From the NCBI RefSeq assembly GCF_014650915.1, contig NZ_BMVW01000006.1, forward strand, positions 15,811 through 79,810: DNA of 64,000 nt, in the 5' to 3' direction. The notes under the pieces were generated by a model. That model did not search any database, was not told where the DNA came from, and worked only from the letters and a program-made list of their open reading frames with translations. Made by a program: the position numbers and the translations under genes. The stretch's first letter is position 1. Each line of letters begins with the position of its first letter. Below, in pieces: positions 18,103 to 27,779 of this stretch. This DNA is from Streptomyces poonensis. Its GTDB lineage: Bacteria > Actinomycetota > Actinomycetes > Streptomycetales > Streptomycetaceae.

Positions 18103-19572
18103 GTGACCGACAGGGCTGTGGCGACGGACGAGGGGACGGCGGTCGTGGGCACGGAACCCGTGTCCGGCGGAGCGGTACCGGGCGAACACGCGCGGTTGCC
18201 CCGGGTGCGGGGGTTCGCGCGGTGGCCGTCGCAGAGCTCGCCCAGGGACGAGGGGAAGGCACTGCGCACGCGGGTGCCGCGCGCGGCGCACGCCGAGCTG
18301 ACGCTCGACGCCGGCCGGCCGGACGCGGTGGTCGCCGTGGAGGAGTCCAACCAGGGCCGGATACCCGGACTCACACCGATACGGGTCGCCAGGATGGCCG
18401 CGACGCCCTTCGCGTTCCTGCGCGGTTCGGCCGGCCTCATGGCGTACGACCTCGCGCGGACACCCCTGACGGGCGTGGGCGCCCAGATATGCGGGGACGC
18501 GCACGCGGCGAACTTTGGCCTGTACGGGGACGCCCGCGGCGGACTGGTCATCGACCTGAACGACTTCGACGAGACCGTCCACGGCCCCTGGGAGTGGGAC
18601 CTCAAGCGACTCGCCGCCTCCCTCGTACTGGCCGGGCGTGAGGCGGGCGCGGACGAGGACCGGTGCCGGGAGGCCGCGCACGACGCGGCGGGGGCCTATC
18701 GCCGCACGATGCGCCTGCTCGCCAAGCTGCCGGCGCTCGACGCCTGGAACGCCATCGCGGACGAGGAACTGGTCTCCCACACGGACGCCCATGACCTGCT
18801 CGGCACGCTGCAGCGGGTGTCGGAGAAGGCCCGGGCCAACACGAGCGGGCGGTTCGCGGCGAAGTCGACGGAGGTGTTGGAGGACGGCAGCCGCCGCTTC
18901 GTGGACGCGCCCCCGGTGCTGCGCCGGGTGCCCGACGCGGAGGCGGCTGCGGTGGCGCTCTCCCTGGAGGACTATCTGGGGACCCTGTCGGAGGACCGCC
19001 TGCCCCTCCTCGCCCGCTACGCGGTGCACGACGTCGCGTTCCGGGTGGTCGGCACGGGCAGCGTGGGCACGCGCTCGTACGTCGTCCTGCTGCTGGACCA
19101 CCGGGGCGAGCCGCTCGTCCTCCAGGTCAAGGAGGCCCGTCCGTCGGCGCTGATCCCGCATCTCGCGGAGGCCGGCTTCGACGTGCCCGCGGTGTCGCAC
19201 GAGGGCCGGCGGGTGGTGTTCGGGCAGAAGCGGATGCAGGTCGTCAGCGACACCCTCCTCGGCTGGACCTCGCTCGACGGGCGGCCCTTCCAGGTACGGC
19301 AGTTCCGCAACCGGAAGGGCAGTGTCGACCCGGTGGCACTCGCCGCCGACCAGATCGACGACTACGCGCGGATGACCGGCGCCCTGCTGGCCCGTGCCCA
19401 CGCCCACAGCGCCGACCCCCGCCTCGTCACGGGCTACTGCGGCAAGAACGAGGAGCTGGACGAGGCGATCGCGTCGTTCGCGGTCCGCTACGCCGACCGT
19501 ACGGAGGCGGACCACGCCGACCTCGTGACCGCGATCAGGGAGGGCCGGGTGGCGGCGGAGCCGGGAGTCTGA
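18103..19572 (+). CDS. DUF2252 family protein, kinase-like fold
   Basis: The 489 residues belong to DUF2252, a bacterial family with remote similarity to aminoglycoside phosphotransferases. Kinase-like signatures are CGDAHAANFGLYG (catalytic-loop-like HxxN) and IDLNDFDET (metal-binding D). A biochemical role is not established to my knowledge. The GTG at 18103 has GGGGGAGG nine bases upstream; a TTG at 18067 would extend it by 12 residues but lacks a ribosome site. A 41-bp gap leads to the J-domain-like gene. Confidence 0.87.
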   Translation: MTDRAVATDEGTAVVGTEPVSGGAVPGEHARLPRVRGFARWPSQSSPRDEGKALRTRVPRAAHAELTLDAGRPDAVVAVEESNQGRIPGLTPIRVARMAATPFAFLRGSAGLMAYDLARTPLTGVGAQICGDAHAANFGLYGDARGGLVIDLNDFDETVHGPWEWDLKRLAASLVLAGREAGADEDRCREAAHDAAGAYRRTMRLLAKLPALDAWNAIADEELVSHTDAHDLLGTLQRVSEKARANTSGRFAAKSTEVLEDGSRRFVDAPPVLRRVPDAEAAAVALSLEDYLGTLSEDRLPLLARYAVHDVAFRVVGTGSVGTRSYVVLLLDHRGEPLVLQVKEARPSALIPHLAEAGFDVPAVSHEGRRVVFGQKRMQVVSDTLLGWTSLDGRPFQVRQFRNRKGSVDPVALAADQIDDYARMTGALLARAHAHSADPRLVTGYCGKNEELDEAIASFAVRYADRTEADHADLVTAIREGRVAAEPGV

Positions 19573-19613
19573 GGGAGCGGGCCGGTCGGACGGGTGTGGC
19601 CTACGCTGGTCGC

Positions 19614-20555
19614 GTGACGAGCCCGGAAGCCGATCAGTCCCAGCACCAGGCGCAGCCCGCGTCCGTGTCCCCCTCCGCATCCTCCGTACCCTCCTCCACG
19701 CCCGCGTCCGATGCCGACACCGGCGCACCTGCCGACGGGCCGCGGGAGCAGGAGCGCACCGGTGACAACGAGGGCGAGCGGCCCGAGGCGCGGCTGGAGC
19801 AGGCCGTGCGGGCGGCCGAACAGGCGCTGATCGAGTTCGAGATCGCCGTGGAGACCTTCCGCGTCGAGGTGGAGAACTTCTCGCGGCTGCACCACCAGAA
19901 GCTCGGTCCGATGTACGCCCGGCTCGACGAGCTGGACGCGCAGATCGCCGAGGCGAAGGCCGCGCGCACCGGGGCTCCGGAGGACATACGCGCCGCTCAC
20001 GAGGCCCGGGCGCGGGTCATGCCCATGCCGGGAGTGGAGGAGCTGTTCCACGGCTGGATGGGCTCGGAAGGGCTGTTCCCCGAGGCCGCGGCCATGCTCA
20101 CCGAGCAGCCCGTACGGCCCCCGGAGCGGGTGCGCCCGAGCGAGGAGGCCCGCAGGCTCTACCGGGAACTGGCCCGCAGGGCCCACCCGGACCTGGCGCA
20201 GGACGAGGACGAGCGCAAGCGGCGCGACGAGTTCATCGCCCGGGTCAACGCCGCCTACGGACGGGGTGACGAGGCGCTGCTGCGGGAGCTGTCCGCGGAG
20301 TGGGACGCCGGTCCGCTGCCCGCCGAACGCAGCCCCAGCCCCAGCGAGGAGCTCTACGCCCGCCTCGAATGGCTTTCCCAGCGCAAGGAATTGCTCACCC
20401 TGGTCGCCCGGGAGCTGGAGGAGGGGGCCATCGGCGCGATGCTCCGCCTGGCCCCGGACGACCCCGATCGTCTCCTCGACGAGATCGCCGAGCAACTCCT
20501 CGCCCAGGTCGCCGAGCGTGAGGCGGAACTGGCGCGGCTGCTGGCCGAGGGGTAG
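19614..20555 (+). CDS. J-domain-like (DnaJ-related) coiled-coil protein
   Basis: The 313 residues start with a Ser/Pro/Ala-rich leader (about 1-55), then a long Glu/Ala/Arg helical region (55-135), then a segment resembling a J domain: EEARRLYRELARRAHPDLAQ (about 176-195), which includes the HPD tripeptide that stimulates DnaK, followed by RVNAAYGRGDEALLREL. A second helical domain closes the chain. It could be a DnaK co-chaperone, though the glycine/zinc modules of DnaJ are absent. The GTG at 19614 was chosen; a GTG at 19596 is an alternative start. Confidence 0.82.
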   Translation: MTSPEADQSQHQAQPASVSPSASSVPSSTPASDADTGAPADGPREQERTGDNEGERPEARLEQAVRAAEQALIEFEIAVETFRVEVENFSRLHHQKLGPMYARLDELDAQIAEAKAARTGAPEDIRAAHEARARVMPMPGVEELFHGWMGSEGLFPEAAAMLTEQPVRPPERVRPSEEARRLYRELARRAHPDLAQDEDERKRRDEFIARVNAAYGRGDEALLRELSAEWDAGPLPAERSPSPSEELYARLEWLSQRKELLTLVARELEEGAIGAMLRLAPDDPDRLLDEIAEQLLAQVAEREAELARLLAEG

Positions 20556-20664
20556 CCGCCGGCCGCGCCGCCGCGTTGACGGTCCATCGGGGTGCGCGGG
20601 GGCGGTCCGTCGCTGCCACGGTCGGTGCGCCGCGTGTTCCCGGTGGTCGGGTAGCGTCGTACGC

Positions 20665-21012
20665 ATGCATTTCGGAGCTGCTGTGCCCACGGTGGAGGTC
20701 GCGGACCTCAAGGACGACGACTTCCTGCTGGACGTCCGCGAGCAGGACGAGTGGCAGGCGGGCCACGCCGAGGGGGCGCTGCACATCCCCATCAGCGAGT
20801 TCGTGGCCCGGTACGGCGAGTTCACCGAGGCGGCGCCGCGGGACGGGCGTGTCCATGTGATCTGCCGCAGCGGCGGACGGTCGGCCCAGGTCACGATGTA
20901 CCTCGCCCAGCAGGGCATCGACGCCGTGAACGTCGACGGCGGCATGCAGGCCTGGGCGGCCGGCGGGCGCCCGGTCGTGGACGACGAGGGACAGCCGGGC
21001 TTCGTGCTGTGA
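20665..21012 (+). CDS. rhodanese-like domain protein
   Basis: A 115-residue single-domain rhodanese. It has the active-site Cys in the loop CRSGGRS (about 70-76), the LDVREQDEWQAGH entry motif and the NVDGGMQAWAAGG exit motif. Such proteins carry sulfane sulfur as persulfide. The Cys loop is complete, so it should be active as a sulfurtransferase. The ATG lies shortly downstream of a GTAGCGTCGTACGC stretch that may be its -10 region, leaving a very short leader. Confidence 0.9.
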   Translation: MHFGAAVPTVEVADLKDDDFLLDVREQDEWQAGHAEGALHIPISEFVARYGEFTEAAPRDGRVHVICRSGGRSAQVTMYLAQQGIDAVNVDGGMQAWAAGGRPVVDDEGQPGFVL

Positions 21013-21073
21013 CCTCGGGGGCGACCTCGGGGGCGTGCCGCCCTTTCTGTTCCGCTCCGGCTCACCCCGGGAC

Positions 21074-22150
21074 TCACCGGTCGAAGTCCAGCTCCACCTC
21101 CTCCGTCGCCGGGTGCGACTGGCAGGCCAGTACGTAACCCGCCGTGGTCTCCTCCGGCTCCAGCGCGTAGTTCCGGCCCATCCGTACCTCGCCCGACACA
21201 AGGAAGGCCCGGCAGGTCCCGCACACTCCGCCCTTGCAGGCGTAGGGCGCGTCGGGGCGGTTGCGCAGCACGGTGTCCAGGAGGGACTCGCCCTCACGCA
21301 CCGGCCAGGCACCACCGCGGCCGTCGAGACGGACGGTGACCGTGCTGTGCGCGGGAGCGGCCGGGGCGGTGGTCGTGGCCGGAGCCGACGAGGTGCCGGA
21401 GTCCACGTGGAAGATCTCCTCGTGGATCCGGGACCGGGGCACCCCGAGGCCGCGCAGCGCCCGCTCCGCCCCCTGCACCAGCCCGTACGGCCCGCACAGG
21501 AACCACCCCGCCACCCCGTCCACGGGCAGCAGCGCCGGAAGCAGTCCGGCGAGCCGTTCCCGGTCGAGCCGCCCGGACGGCAGGCCCGCCTGCTGCTCCT
21601 CCCGGGAGAGCACCGTGACCAGCTGCAGCCGCTCCGGGAAACGGTCCTTGAGGTCGGCGACCTCCTCCAGGAACATCGTCGACGCCGCCGTACGGTCGCT
21701 GCGTATCAGACAGAACCGGGCCTCCGGCTCGCGCTCGAGCAGCGTGGTGACGATCGACAGCACGGGGGTGATCCCGCTGCCGCCCACCACCGCCGCGTAC
21801 CGGCCGGGAGCGGGCTCCAGGGTGAAGCGCCCCGCGGGCGTCATCACCTCCACCTCGTCGCCGACGGTGATCTCCTTCAGCGCGTACGTGGAGAACGCCC
21901 CGCCCTCGACCAGCCGCACCCCGACTCTGAGCGTCGGCGGGCCGGCGGCGCCGGGGGCCGGAGCCGCGGAGCAGATCGAGTACGTGCGGCGGATCTCGGC
22001 GCCGTCGAGCATCCGGCGCAGGGCCAGGTGCTGGCCGGGCGCGTGCCGGTACTCCTCGCGCAGTCCGGGCGGAACGGCGAGGGTGAGCGCCACGGAGTCG
22101 TCGGTCAGCGGGTCGACCGCGGCCACCCGGAGCGTGTGGAAGCGGGCCAT
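21074..22150 (-). CDS. paaE: phenylacetyl-CoA 1,2-epoxidase reductase subunit PaaE
   Basis: It passes electrons from NADPH to the di-iron oxygenase PaaA. The 358 residues have an FAD-binding domain (about 1-105, RRTYSIC), an NAD(P) domain (about 110-230, VVGGSGITPVLSI) and a C-terminal plant-type [2Fe-2S] ferredoxin with CKGGVCGTC and a final Cys in YVLACQSHP. The ATG at 22150 is preferred because AGGAG lies five bases upstream; a GTG one codon earlier overlaps the paaD stop. It is the last gene of paaABCDE. Confidence 0.94.
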   Translation of the reverse strand: MARFHTLRVAAVDPLTDDSVALTLAVPPGLREEYRHAPGQHLALRRMLDGAEIRRTYSICSAAPAPGAAGPPTLRVGVRLVEGGAFSTYALKEITVGDEVEVMTPAGRFTLEPAPGRYAAVVGGSGITPVLSIVTTLLEREPEARFCLIRSDRTAASTMFLEEVADLKDRFPERLQLVTVLSREEQQAGLPSGRLDRERLAGLLPALLPVDGVAGWFLCGPYGLVQGAERALRGLGVPRSRIHEEIFHVDSGTSSAPATTTAPAAPAHSTVTVRLDGRGGAWPVREGESLLDTVLRNRPDAPYACKGGVCGTCRAFLVSGEVRMGRNYALEPEETTAGYVLACQSHPATEEVELDFDR

Positions 22151-22707
22151 CACAACTCCTTGAAGTGGTCGAACGGTTCACGGCAGGACAGGCAGCGGCG
22201 CAGCGCCTTGCACACGGTGGACGAGAAACGGCTGAGCAGCTCGGTGTCGGCCGACCCGCAGTGCGGGCAGTGGACGGAACTGGTGGCCGCGGCCTGCTCG
22301 GTCTCCCCGGCCCGCGCGATGCGCGTGCGCGTCGGCCCCAGCGCCACCGGGACCGGCCCGGACGCCCGCCCCGCACGGGGCGGGGCGATGCCGAACGCCT
22401 GGAGCTTGCGCCGCCCTTCGTCCGTGATGTCGTCCGTCGACCAGGCGGGCGTGAGAACCGTGCGGACGGTGACCTCCCGCAGGCCGCGCTCGCGCAGTGC
22501 CCGCTCTATGTCCAGGGACATCGCCTCTATCGCCGGACAGCCGGTGTACGTGGGGGTCAGCTCGACCTCGACCGCATCCGTGCCGCGCAGGTGCACCGCG
22601 CGCACCACGCCCAGTTCCTCCAGAGTGAGTACGGGCAGTTCGGGATCGGGCACCGAACCCGCGATCCGCAGCAGCTCGGCCTCCAAGGGCGTGGTGGCCG
22701 TCACCAT
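22150..22707 (-). CDS. paaD: phenylacetyl-CoA epoxidase subunit PaaD
   Basis: PaaD is an iron-sulfur cluster maturation-like subunit needed for phenylacetyl-CoA epoxidase activity. The 185 residues contain a DUF59/MIP18 domain (about 8-90, SVPDPELPVLTLEELGVV and PTYTGCPA with its conserved Cys) and a C-terminal zinc-ribbon-like motif CPHCGSADTE...CLSCREPFDHFK. The ATG overlaps the paaC stop by 7 nt and the stop overlaps the paaE start region, so translation is coupled. Confidence 0.93.
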   Translation of the reverse strand: MVTATTPLEAELLRIAGSVPDPELPVLTLEELGVVRAVHLRGTDAVEVELTPTYTGCPAIEAMSLDIERALRERGLREVTVRTVLTPAWSTDDITDEGRRKLQAFGIAPPRAGRASGPVPVALGPTRTRIARAGETEQAAATSSVHCPHCGSADTELLSRFSSTVCKALRRCLSCREPFDHFKEL

Positions 22708-23432
22708 GACGCTCCCGGATGGCTGCGGTGCAGATGCTGCATCTCGGCGAGCATCCGCCCGAAGGGCTCGGTGTGCAGGCCCTGGCGTCCGGCGCCCGCC
22801 GTCCACGCCCCGGACTGAGGACCTTCGGGGACCGTCAGGGTGGCCCGTCCGAGCACGCCTTCCACGGACTTGCGCCAGACGGCCCGCAGCCCCTCCCAGT
22901 CGACCCCGTCCAGACCCTCCACCGGCTGGAACATCTCTCCGGTGAACCGCCACAGCGCCGTGCACGCGCGCTGCATCCGCTCATGGCTGTCGGCCGTGCC
23001 GTCGCCGAGACGCAGCGTCCACTGCTCGGCGTGGTCCTGGTGGTACGCGACCTCCTTGACGGCCTTCGCGGCCAGCCCGGCGAACTCGGTGTCCCCGGCC
23101 GCGAGCTGCCCGTACAGCAGCCTCTGGTACGTGGAGAAGTACAGCTGGCGGGCGATGGTGTGCGCGAAGTCGCCGTTCGGCTGCTCCACGAGCTGGACGT
23201 TGCGGAAGGCGCGCTCCTCGCGCAGATACGCCAGCTCGTCCTCGTCACCGGCCATCGACAGCAGCAGCCTGGCCTGGCCCAGCAGATCCAGGGCGATGTT
23301 GGCGAGGGCGACCTCCTCCTCGAGGACGGGGGCGTGCCCCGCCCACTCCCCCAGGCGGTGGGAGAGCACCAGGGCGTCGTCGCCGAGGGCGAGGGCGGCG
23401 ACCGGGGCGGTGGAGGCGGTGGGCGCGGTCAC
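22701..23432 (-). CDS. paaC: phenylacetyl-CoA epoxidase structural subunit PaaC
   Basis: PaaC is the non-catalytic ferritin-like partner of PaaA that holds the oxygenase complex together. The 243 residues are all-helical with family signatures GDDALVLSHRLGEW, LANIALDLLGQARLLL, DFAHTIARQLYFSTYQ and KEVAYHQDHAEQWTLRLGDG. The GTG at 23432 overlaps the paaB stop by 4 nt. The length is normal for the family. Confidence 0.94.
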   Translation of the reverse strand: MTAPTASTAPVAALALGDDALVLSHRLGEWAGHAPVLEEEVALANIALDLLGQARLLLSMAGDEDELAYLREERAFRNVQLVEQPNGDFAHTIARQLYFSTYQRLLYGQLAAGDTEFAGLAAKAVKEVAYHQDHAEQWTLRLGDGTADSHERMQRACTALWRFTGEMFQPVEGLDGVDWEGLRAVWRKSVEGVLGRATLTVPEGPQSGAWTAGAGRQGLHTEPFGRMLAEMQHLHRSHPGASW

Positions 23433-23712
23433 AGGTGCTGCACCCCTTCCGGGATCTCGTAGAAGGTCGGGTGCCGGTACGGCTTGTCGGCGGCCGGCTC
23501 GAAGAACGGGTCCTTCTCGTCGGGCGAGGACGCCGTGATGGCGGCGGAGGGGACGACCCACAGGGAGACCCCCTCGCCGCGCCGGGTGTAGAGATCGCGT
23601 GCGTTGCGCAGGGCCAGCTCGGCGTCCGGGGCGTGCAGGCTGCCGGCGTGGGTGTGGGAGAGGCCGCGCCGGGAGCGCACGAAGACCTCCCACAAGGGCC
23701 AGTCGGTGTTCG

Positions 23713-23716
<4 letters not shown>
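23429..23716 (-). CDS. paaB: phenylacetyl-CoA epoxidase subunit PaaB
   Basis: A 95-residue small subunit that links PaaAC heterodimers. Family motifs are WEVFVRSRRGLSHTHAGSLHAPD and the C-terminal PTFYEIPEGVQHL. The ATG overlaps the paaA stop, and the stop overlaps the paaC GTG by 4 nt. Length and motifs are standard. Confidence 0.95.
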
Positions 23717-24738
<1,022 letters not shown>

Positions 24739-24761
24739 CGGTCCCCCTCGACCTCTCGCTC

Positions 24762-24779
24762 CCGACCGATCGTTCGGTT
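24762..24779 (-). promoter_or_regulatory. PaaR-type operator upstream of paaA
   Basis: Read on the - strand it is AACCGAACGATCGGTCGG, identical over 18 bases to the site between paaN and paaH (29556-29573). The core ACCGAACGATCGGT is nearly palindromic, as expected for a TetR-family dimer. It lies between the likely promoter and the paaA start. Confidence 0.78.
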
Positions 24780-24825
24780 CGTGCCGAGTCAATGGTGAGC
24801 CGGGGCCCCGTAAGGTGTCAACCGC

Positions 24826-24834
24826 TGTGGACAA
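24826..24834 (-). promoter_or_regulatory. single DnaA box
   Basis: TGTGGACAA on the + strand is an exact TTGTCCACA box on the - strand, in the divergent gap between paaA and the DUF5819 gene. Single boxes bind DnaA weakly unless clustered. Confidence 0.45.
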
Positions 24835-25019
24835 CTCGTGGCGCCGGTGTGTGCGGTGTGTTGATACGACCGCCGTGCCCGCAGAGGCTGCGGCGGGCTG
24901 GCACGCCTGAGTACCGTTCGGTGTCGAACACCGTGGCGCGGCGGTCCACGGCCGTGGGGTCGGGCGCTGCGCGGCGGAGCGGGCAGGGCGTCGGACATCG
25001 GAATCGGGAGTCGGGGCGG

Positions 25020-25787
25020 ATGGACGCGTACGACGAGGGCTCGGACGCCTCGCACGGGCCGGACGCCTCACAGGGACCGAACATCCCGTACGGGCGTGAT
25101 GCCCCGGACGGGTTGAGAATCCCGACCGCGCCCGGAGAGCGTGCCGGTATCGCCGCGCTCCGTCTCCCCGCCCAGGTTTTCGTCGCGCTCGCGCTGGCGG
25201 TCGTGGGGGTGATCGCCTGTGTGCACCTCGCGATGGTCTTCCTGCACGTCGCGCCCGCGAACACGGTCACCAAGCAGCACGGTGAGGCGATCGACGGCTG
25301 GATCTACCCGGAGTTCGAGCAGAACTGGAAGCTGTTCGCGCCGAACCCGCTGCAGCAGAACGTCGCGGTGCAGGTGCGCGCCGAGATCCGCACCGCGGAC
25401 GGCGGCAACCACACGACCGGCTGGTACGACCTGTCCGCGCTGGACGGCGAGGCCATCGACGGCAACCTGCTGCCGAGCCACACCCAGCAGAACGCGCTGC
25501 GCCGCGCCTGGGACTTCTACGTGACCTCGCACGACGGAGACGACCGCCCGACCGGCCGGCGCGGGGATCTGTCCGAGCGGTATCTGCGCCGCATCGTCGT
25601 CATGCGCCTCGAAAGGGAGGACGCCGCGGGGCCGGGCGGAGCCGTCGAACGCGTCCAGGTCCGCTCCCGTACCACCAATGTGCAGCCGCCGGAGTGGAGC
25701 GAGGAGCAGGTGTCCGACAAGTCCGTCGTCCGTGAACTTCCCTGGTGGAAGGTGACCGAACGGGACCGGACGGGGGCGGGCGTGTGA
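25020..25787 (+). CDS. DUF5819 family membrane protein
   Basis: The 255 residues start with an Asp/Pro/Gly-rich cytoplasmic tail, then one membrane helix at about 51-71 (VFVALALAVVGVIACVHLAMVF) and a large extracytoplasmic domain with YPEFEQNWKLFAPNPLQQN, the hallmark of DUF5819. Function is unknown. It ends in a TGATG overlap with an HTTM-domain gene; the same pair occurs together in other Streptomyces as far as I recall, so the products probably work together. The ATG begins the motif MDAYDEGSDASHG. Confidence 0.85.
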   Translation: MDAYDEGSDASHGPDASQGPNIPYGRDAPDGLRIPTAPGERAGIAALRLPAQVFVALALAVVGVIACVHLAMVFLHVAPANTVTKQHGEAIDGWIYPEFEQNWKLFAPNPLQQNVAVQVRAEIRTADGGNHTTGWYDLSALDGEAIDGNLLPSHTQQNALRRAWDFYVTSHDGDDRPTGRRGDLSERYLRRIVVMRLEREDAAGPGGAVERVQVRSRTTNVQPPEWSEEQVSDKSVVRELPWWKVTERDRTGAGV

Positions 25788-27031
25788 TGAGTCGGTTCGC
25801 CGCCGCGATCGGCCGCGGTATCGCCCGGGTCACGGACCGCGCGCTGGGGCCGTACCAGACGGCTGTCGTCCGCGTCGGCTTCGCCGCGACCTGGCTGCTG
25901 TTCCTGCTCCGCGAGTTTCCGCACCGGCAGGAGATGTACGGGCCCGACGGGCCCTGGAGCTGGGACCTCGCCCAGCAGCTCGTGGCGGGCAACGGCGCCT
26001 TCACGGCGTTGATGTGGTCCGACAGCCGGATCTGGCTGGAGGCCGTCTACGGTCTGGCCGTGCTGTCCGCCGCGCTGTTCCTGCTGGGCTGGCGCACCCG
26101 CACCACGAGCGTGCTCTTCATGGTCGGTGTCCTCTCGTTGCAGAACCGCAGCGTCTTCATGGGCGACGGCGGCGACAACGTCATCCACCTCATGGCGATC
26201 TACCTCGTGTTCACGCGCTGCGGTCAGGTGTGGTCCCTGGACGCGCGCCGGGCACGGCTCGCGCATGCGGCACGCGCGCGTGGGGAGCGGTCCCCGACGG
26301 ACAGGGTGGGGCCCGTTCTGTGGTCGGTGCTCGGCTTCGCGCTGCTGCTCGCGTCGCTCGCGGGCCGGCTGGACGGCGACTGGACGGTGTTCTTCTGGGG
26401 GCTGTGGGCGGTGCAGGGCCTGTGGTGGCTCGTCGGGCACCGTGCGCGCGGCGCCGAGCCCCGCGTCCTCCTCGATCTGATCGCCAACCTCGTGCACAAC
26501 GCGGCACTTCTCGTGATCATGGCCGAGGCCTGTCTGATCTACGCCACGGCCGGCTGGTACAAGATCCAGGGTTCGCGCTGGCAGGACGGCACCGCGGTGC
26601 ACTACCCGCTTCACCTCGACTACTTCTCGCCCTGGCCGGCCCTGTCCGACCTGCTGTCGGCGAACGGCATGCTGGTGATGCTGGTGACGTACGGGACGGT
26701 CCTCGTGCAGGTCGCCTTCCCGTTCGCGCTCTTCAACCGGCGCGTCAAGAACGTCCTCCTGGCGCTGATGATCACCGAGCACGCCGTGATCGCCGTCGTG
26801 CTGGGCCTGCCGTTCTTCTCGCTCGCGATGATTGCCGCCGACGCGGTGTTCCTGCCGACGTCCTTCCTCCGGTGGATGGGCGGACAGGCGGCACGCGCGC
26901 GGGACGGGCTTCACCGGCGCCGCCCCCGGAAGGACCGCACGCTTCCCGTGCCGCGCGGGCGGCAGTCCGCCGCCCCGGGGGACGCGGAGCACGCACCCGT
27001 AGGCTTCACGCATGAACGATCCGGTACGTGA
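25787..27031 (+). CDS. HTTM (horizontally transferred transmembrane) domain protein
   Basis: The 414 residues carry about eight hydrophobic helices and belong to the HTTM family, whose best-known relative is vitamin-K-dependent gamma-carboxylase. Recognisable segments are LFMVGVLSLQNRSVFMGDGG, DNVIHLMAIYLVFTRCGQ and ATAGWYKIQGSRWQDGTAVH. The soluble carboxylase half is not present, so carboxylation is not implied. The ATG overlaps the DUF5819 stop codon. The basic C-terminal tail overlaps the next gene by 20 nt. Confidence 0.88.
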   Translation: MSRFAAAIGRGIARVTDRALGPYQTAVVRVGFAATWLLFLLREFPHRQEMYGPDGPWSWDLAQQLVAGNGAFTALMWSDSRIWLEAVYGLAVLSAALFLLGWRTRTTSVLFMVGVLSLQNRSVFMGDGGDNVIHLMAIYLVFTRCGQVWSLDARRARLAHAARARGERSPTDRVGPVLWSVLGFALLLASLAGRLDGDWTVFFWGLWAVQGLWWLVGHRARGAEPRVLLDLIANLVHNAALLVIMAEACLIYATAGWYKIQGSRWQDGTAVHYPLHLDYFSPWPALSDLLSANGMLVMLVTYGTVLVQVAFPFALFNRRVKNVLLALMITEHAVIAVVLGLPFFSLAMIAADAVFLPTSFLRWMGGQAARARDGLHRRRPRKDRTLPVPRGRQSAAPGDAEHAPVGFTHERSGT

Positions 27032-27779
27032 CTGGCGGCGGCTCGCCGACTCCTCCGTCCTGCTCGACGGCTTCCACGCCCTCAAGCACGCGGTGCGCTT
27101 CGGCGCCGAGGTGCCGCTGGCCGTCACGACCGACCGGCAGGCGGCACTCGCCCTCGCCGACGAGCTGGCCCCGGACGTACGGGACACGCTCGACGTGCTG
27201 CTGACGGAGGTCCCGGAGACCACGTACGTCACCTTGGTGCCGCGCCCGCACCCCACCGCGGTGGCCGCGCTGGCGGTGCGCCCCTCGCGGGAGGCCGGTC
27301 TGCGGGCACTGTCCCGCACGCCCCGCGCCGCTCCCGTGGTCGTCCTCGACAACCCGCGCAACCTCGGCAACGCCGGAGCCGTGATCCGGCTCGCGGCCGG
27401 CTTCGGCGCGACCGGGGTGGTCACCACGGGGACGCTCGACCCCTGGCACCCCACGGTCGTCCGCGGCGGGGCGGGCCTGCACTTCGCGACCACCGTGGAG
27501 CGGCTGGGCGTGGACGAGCTGCCGCCGGGCCCGGTGTTCGCGCTGGACCCGGAGGGCGACGACATCCGTGGGGTGAAGCTCCCGGACGACGCCGTGCTCG
27601 CCTTCGGCTCCGAGCGCAGCGGGCTGTCCGCGGAGCTGCGGGAGCGCACCGACCACCTGGTGTCGCTGCCGATGCGCCCCCAGGTCTCCAGCTACAACCT
27701 CGCGACCAGCGTGGCCATGACGCTGTTCCACTGGAGCGCCGGCGGGGGCGCACCGCTCGCCGTGGACGACCGGGCCTAG
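27012..27779 (+). CDS. TrmH/SpoU-family (SPOUT) RNA 2'-O-methyltransferase
   Basis: A 255-residue enzyme that methylates ribose in tRNA or rRNA using S-adenosylmethionine bound in a trefoil knot. The three SPOUT motifs are intact: DNPRNLGNAGAVIR (motif 1, catalytic Arg region), FGSERSGLS (motif 2) and LPMRPQVSSYNLATSVAMTL (motif 3). An N-terminal substrate-binding extension is present (about 1-105). The exact RNA target cannot be told. Its stop codon overlaps that of paaN through a shared CTAG. Confidence 0.92.
   Translation: MNDPVRDWRRLADSSVLLDGFHALKHAVRFGAEVPLAVTTDRQAALALADELAPDVRDTLDVLLTEVPETTYVTLVPRPHPTAVAALAVRPSREAGLRALSRTPRAAPVVVLDNPRNLGNAGAVIRLAAGFGATGVVTTGTLDPWHPTVVRGGAGLHFATTVERLGVDELPPGPVFALDPEGDDIRGVKLPDDAVLAFGSERSGLSAELRERTDHLVSLPMRPQVSSYNLATSVAMTLFHWSAGGGAPLAVDDRA

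Noticed and set aside
21012..21074. Tandem GACCTCGGGGGC after the rhodanese gene as a regulatory repeat
   Set aside because: Only two copies of a short GC-rich unit just after a stop codon; not enough to separate from chance.
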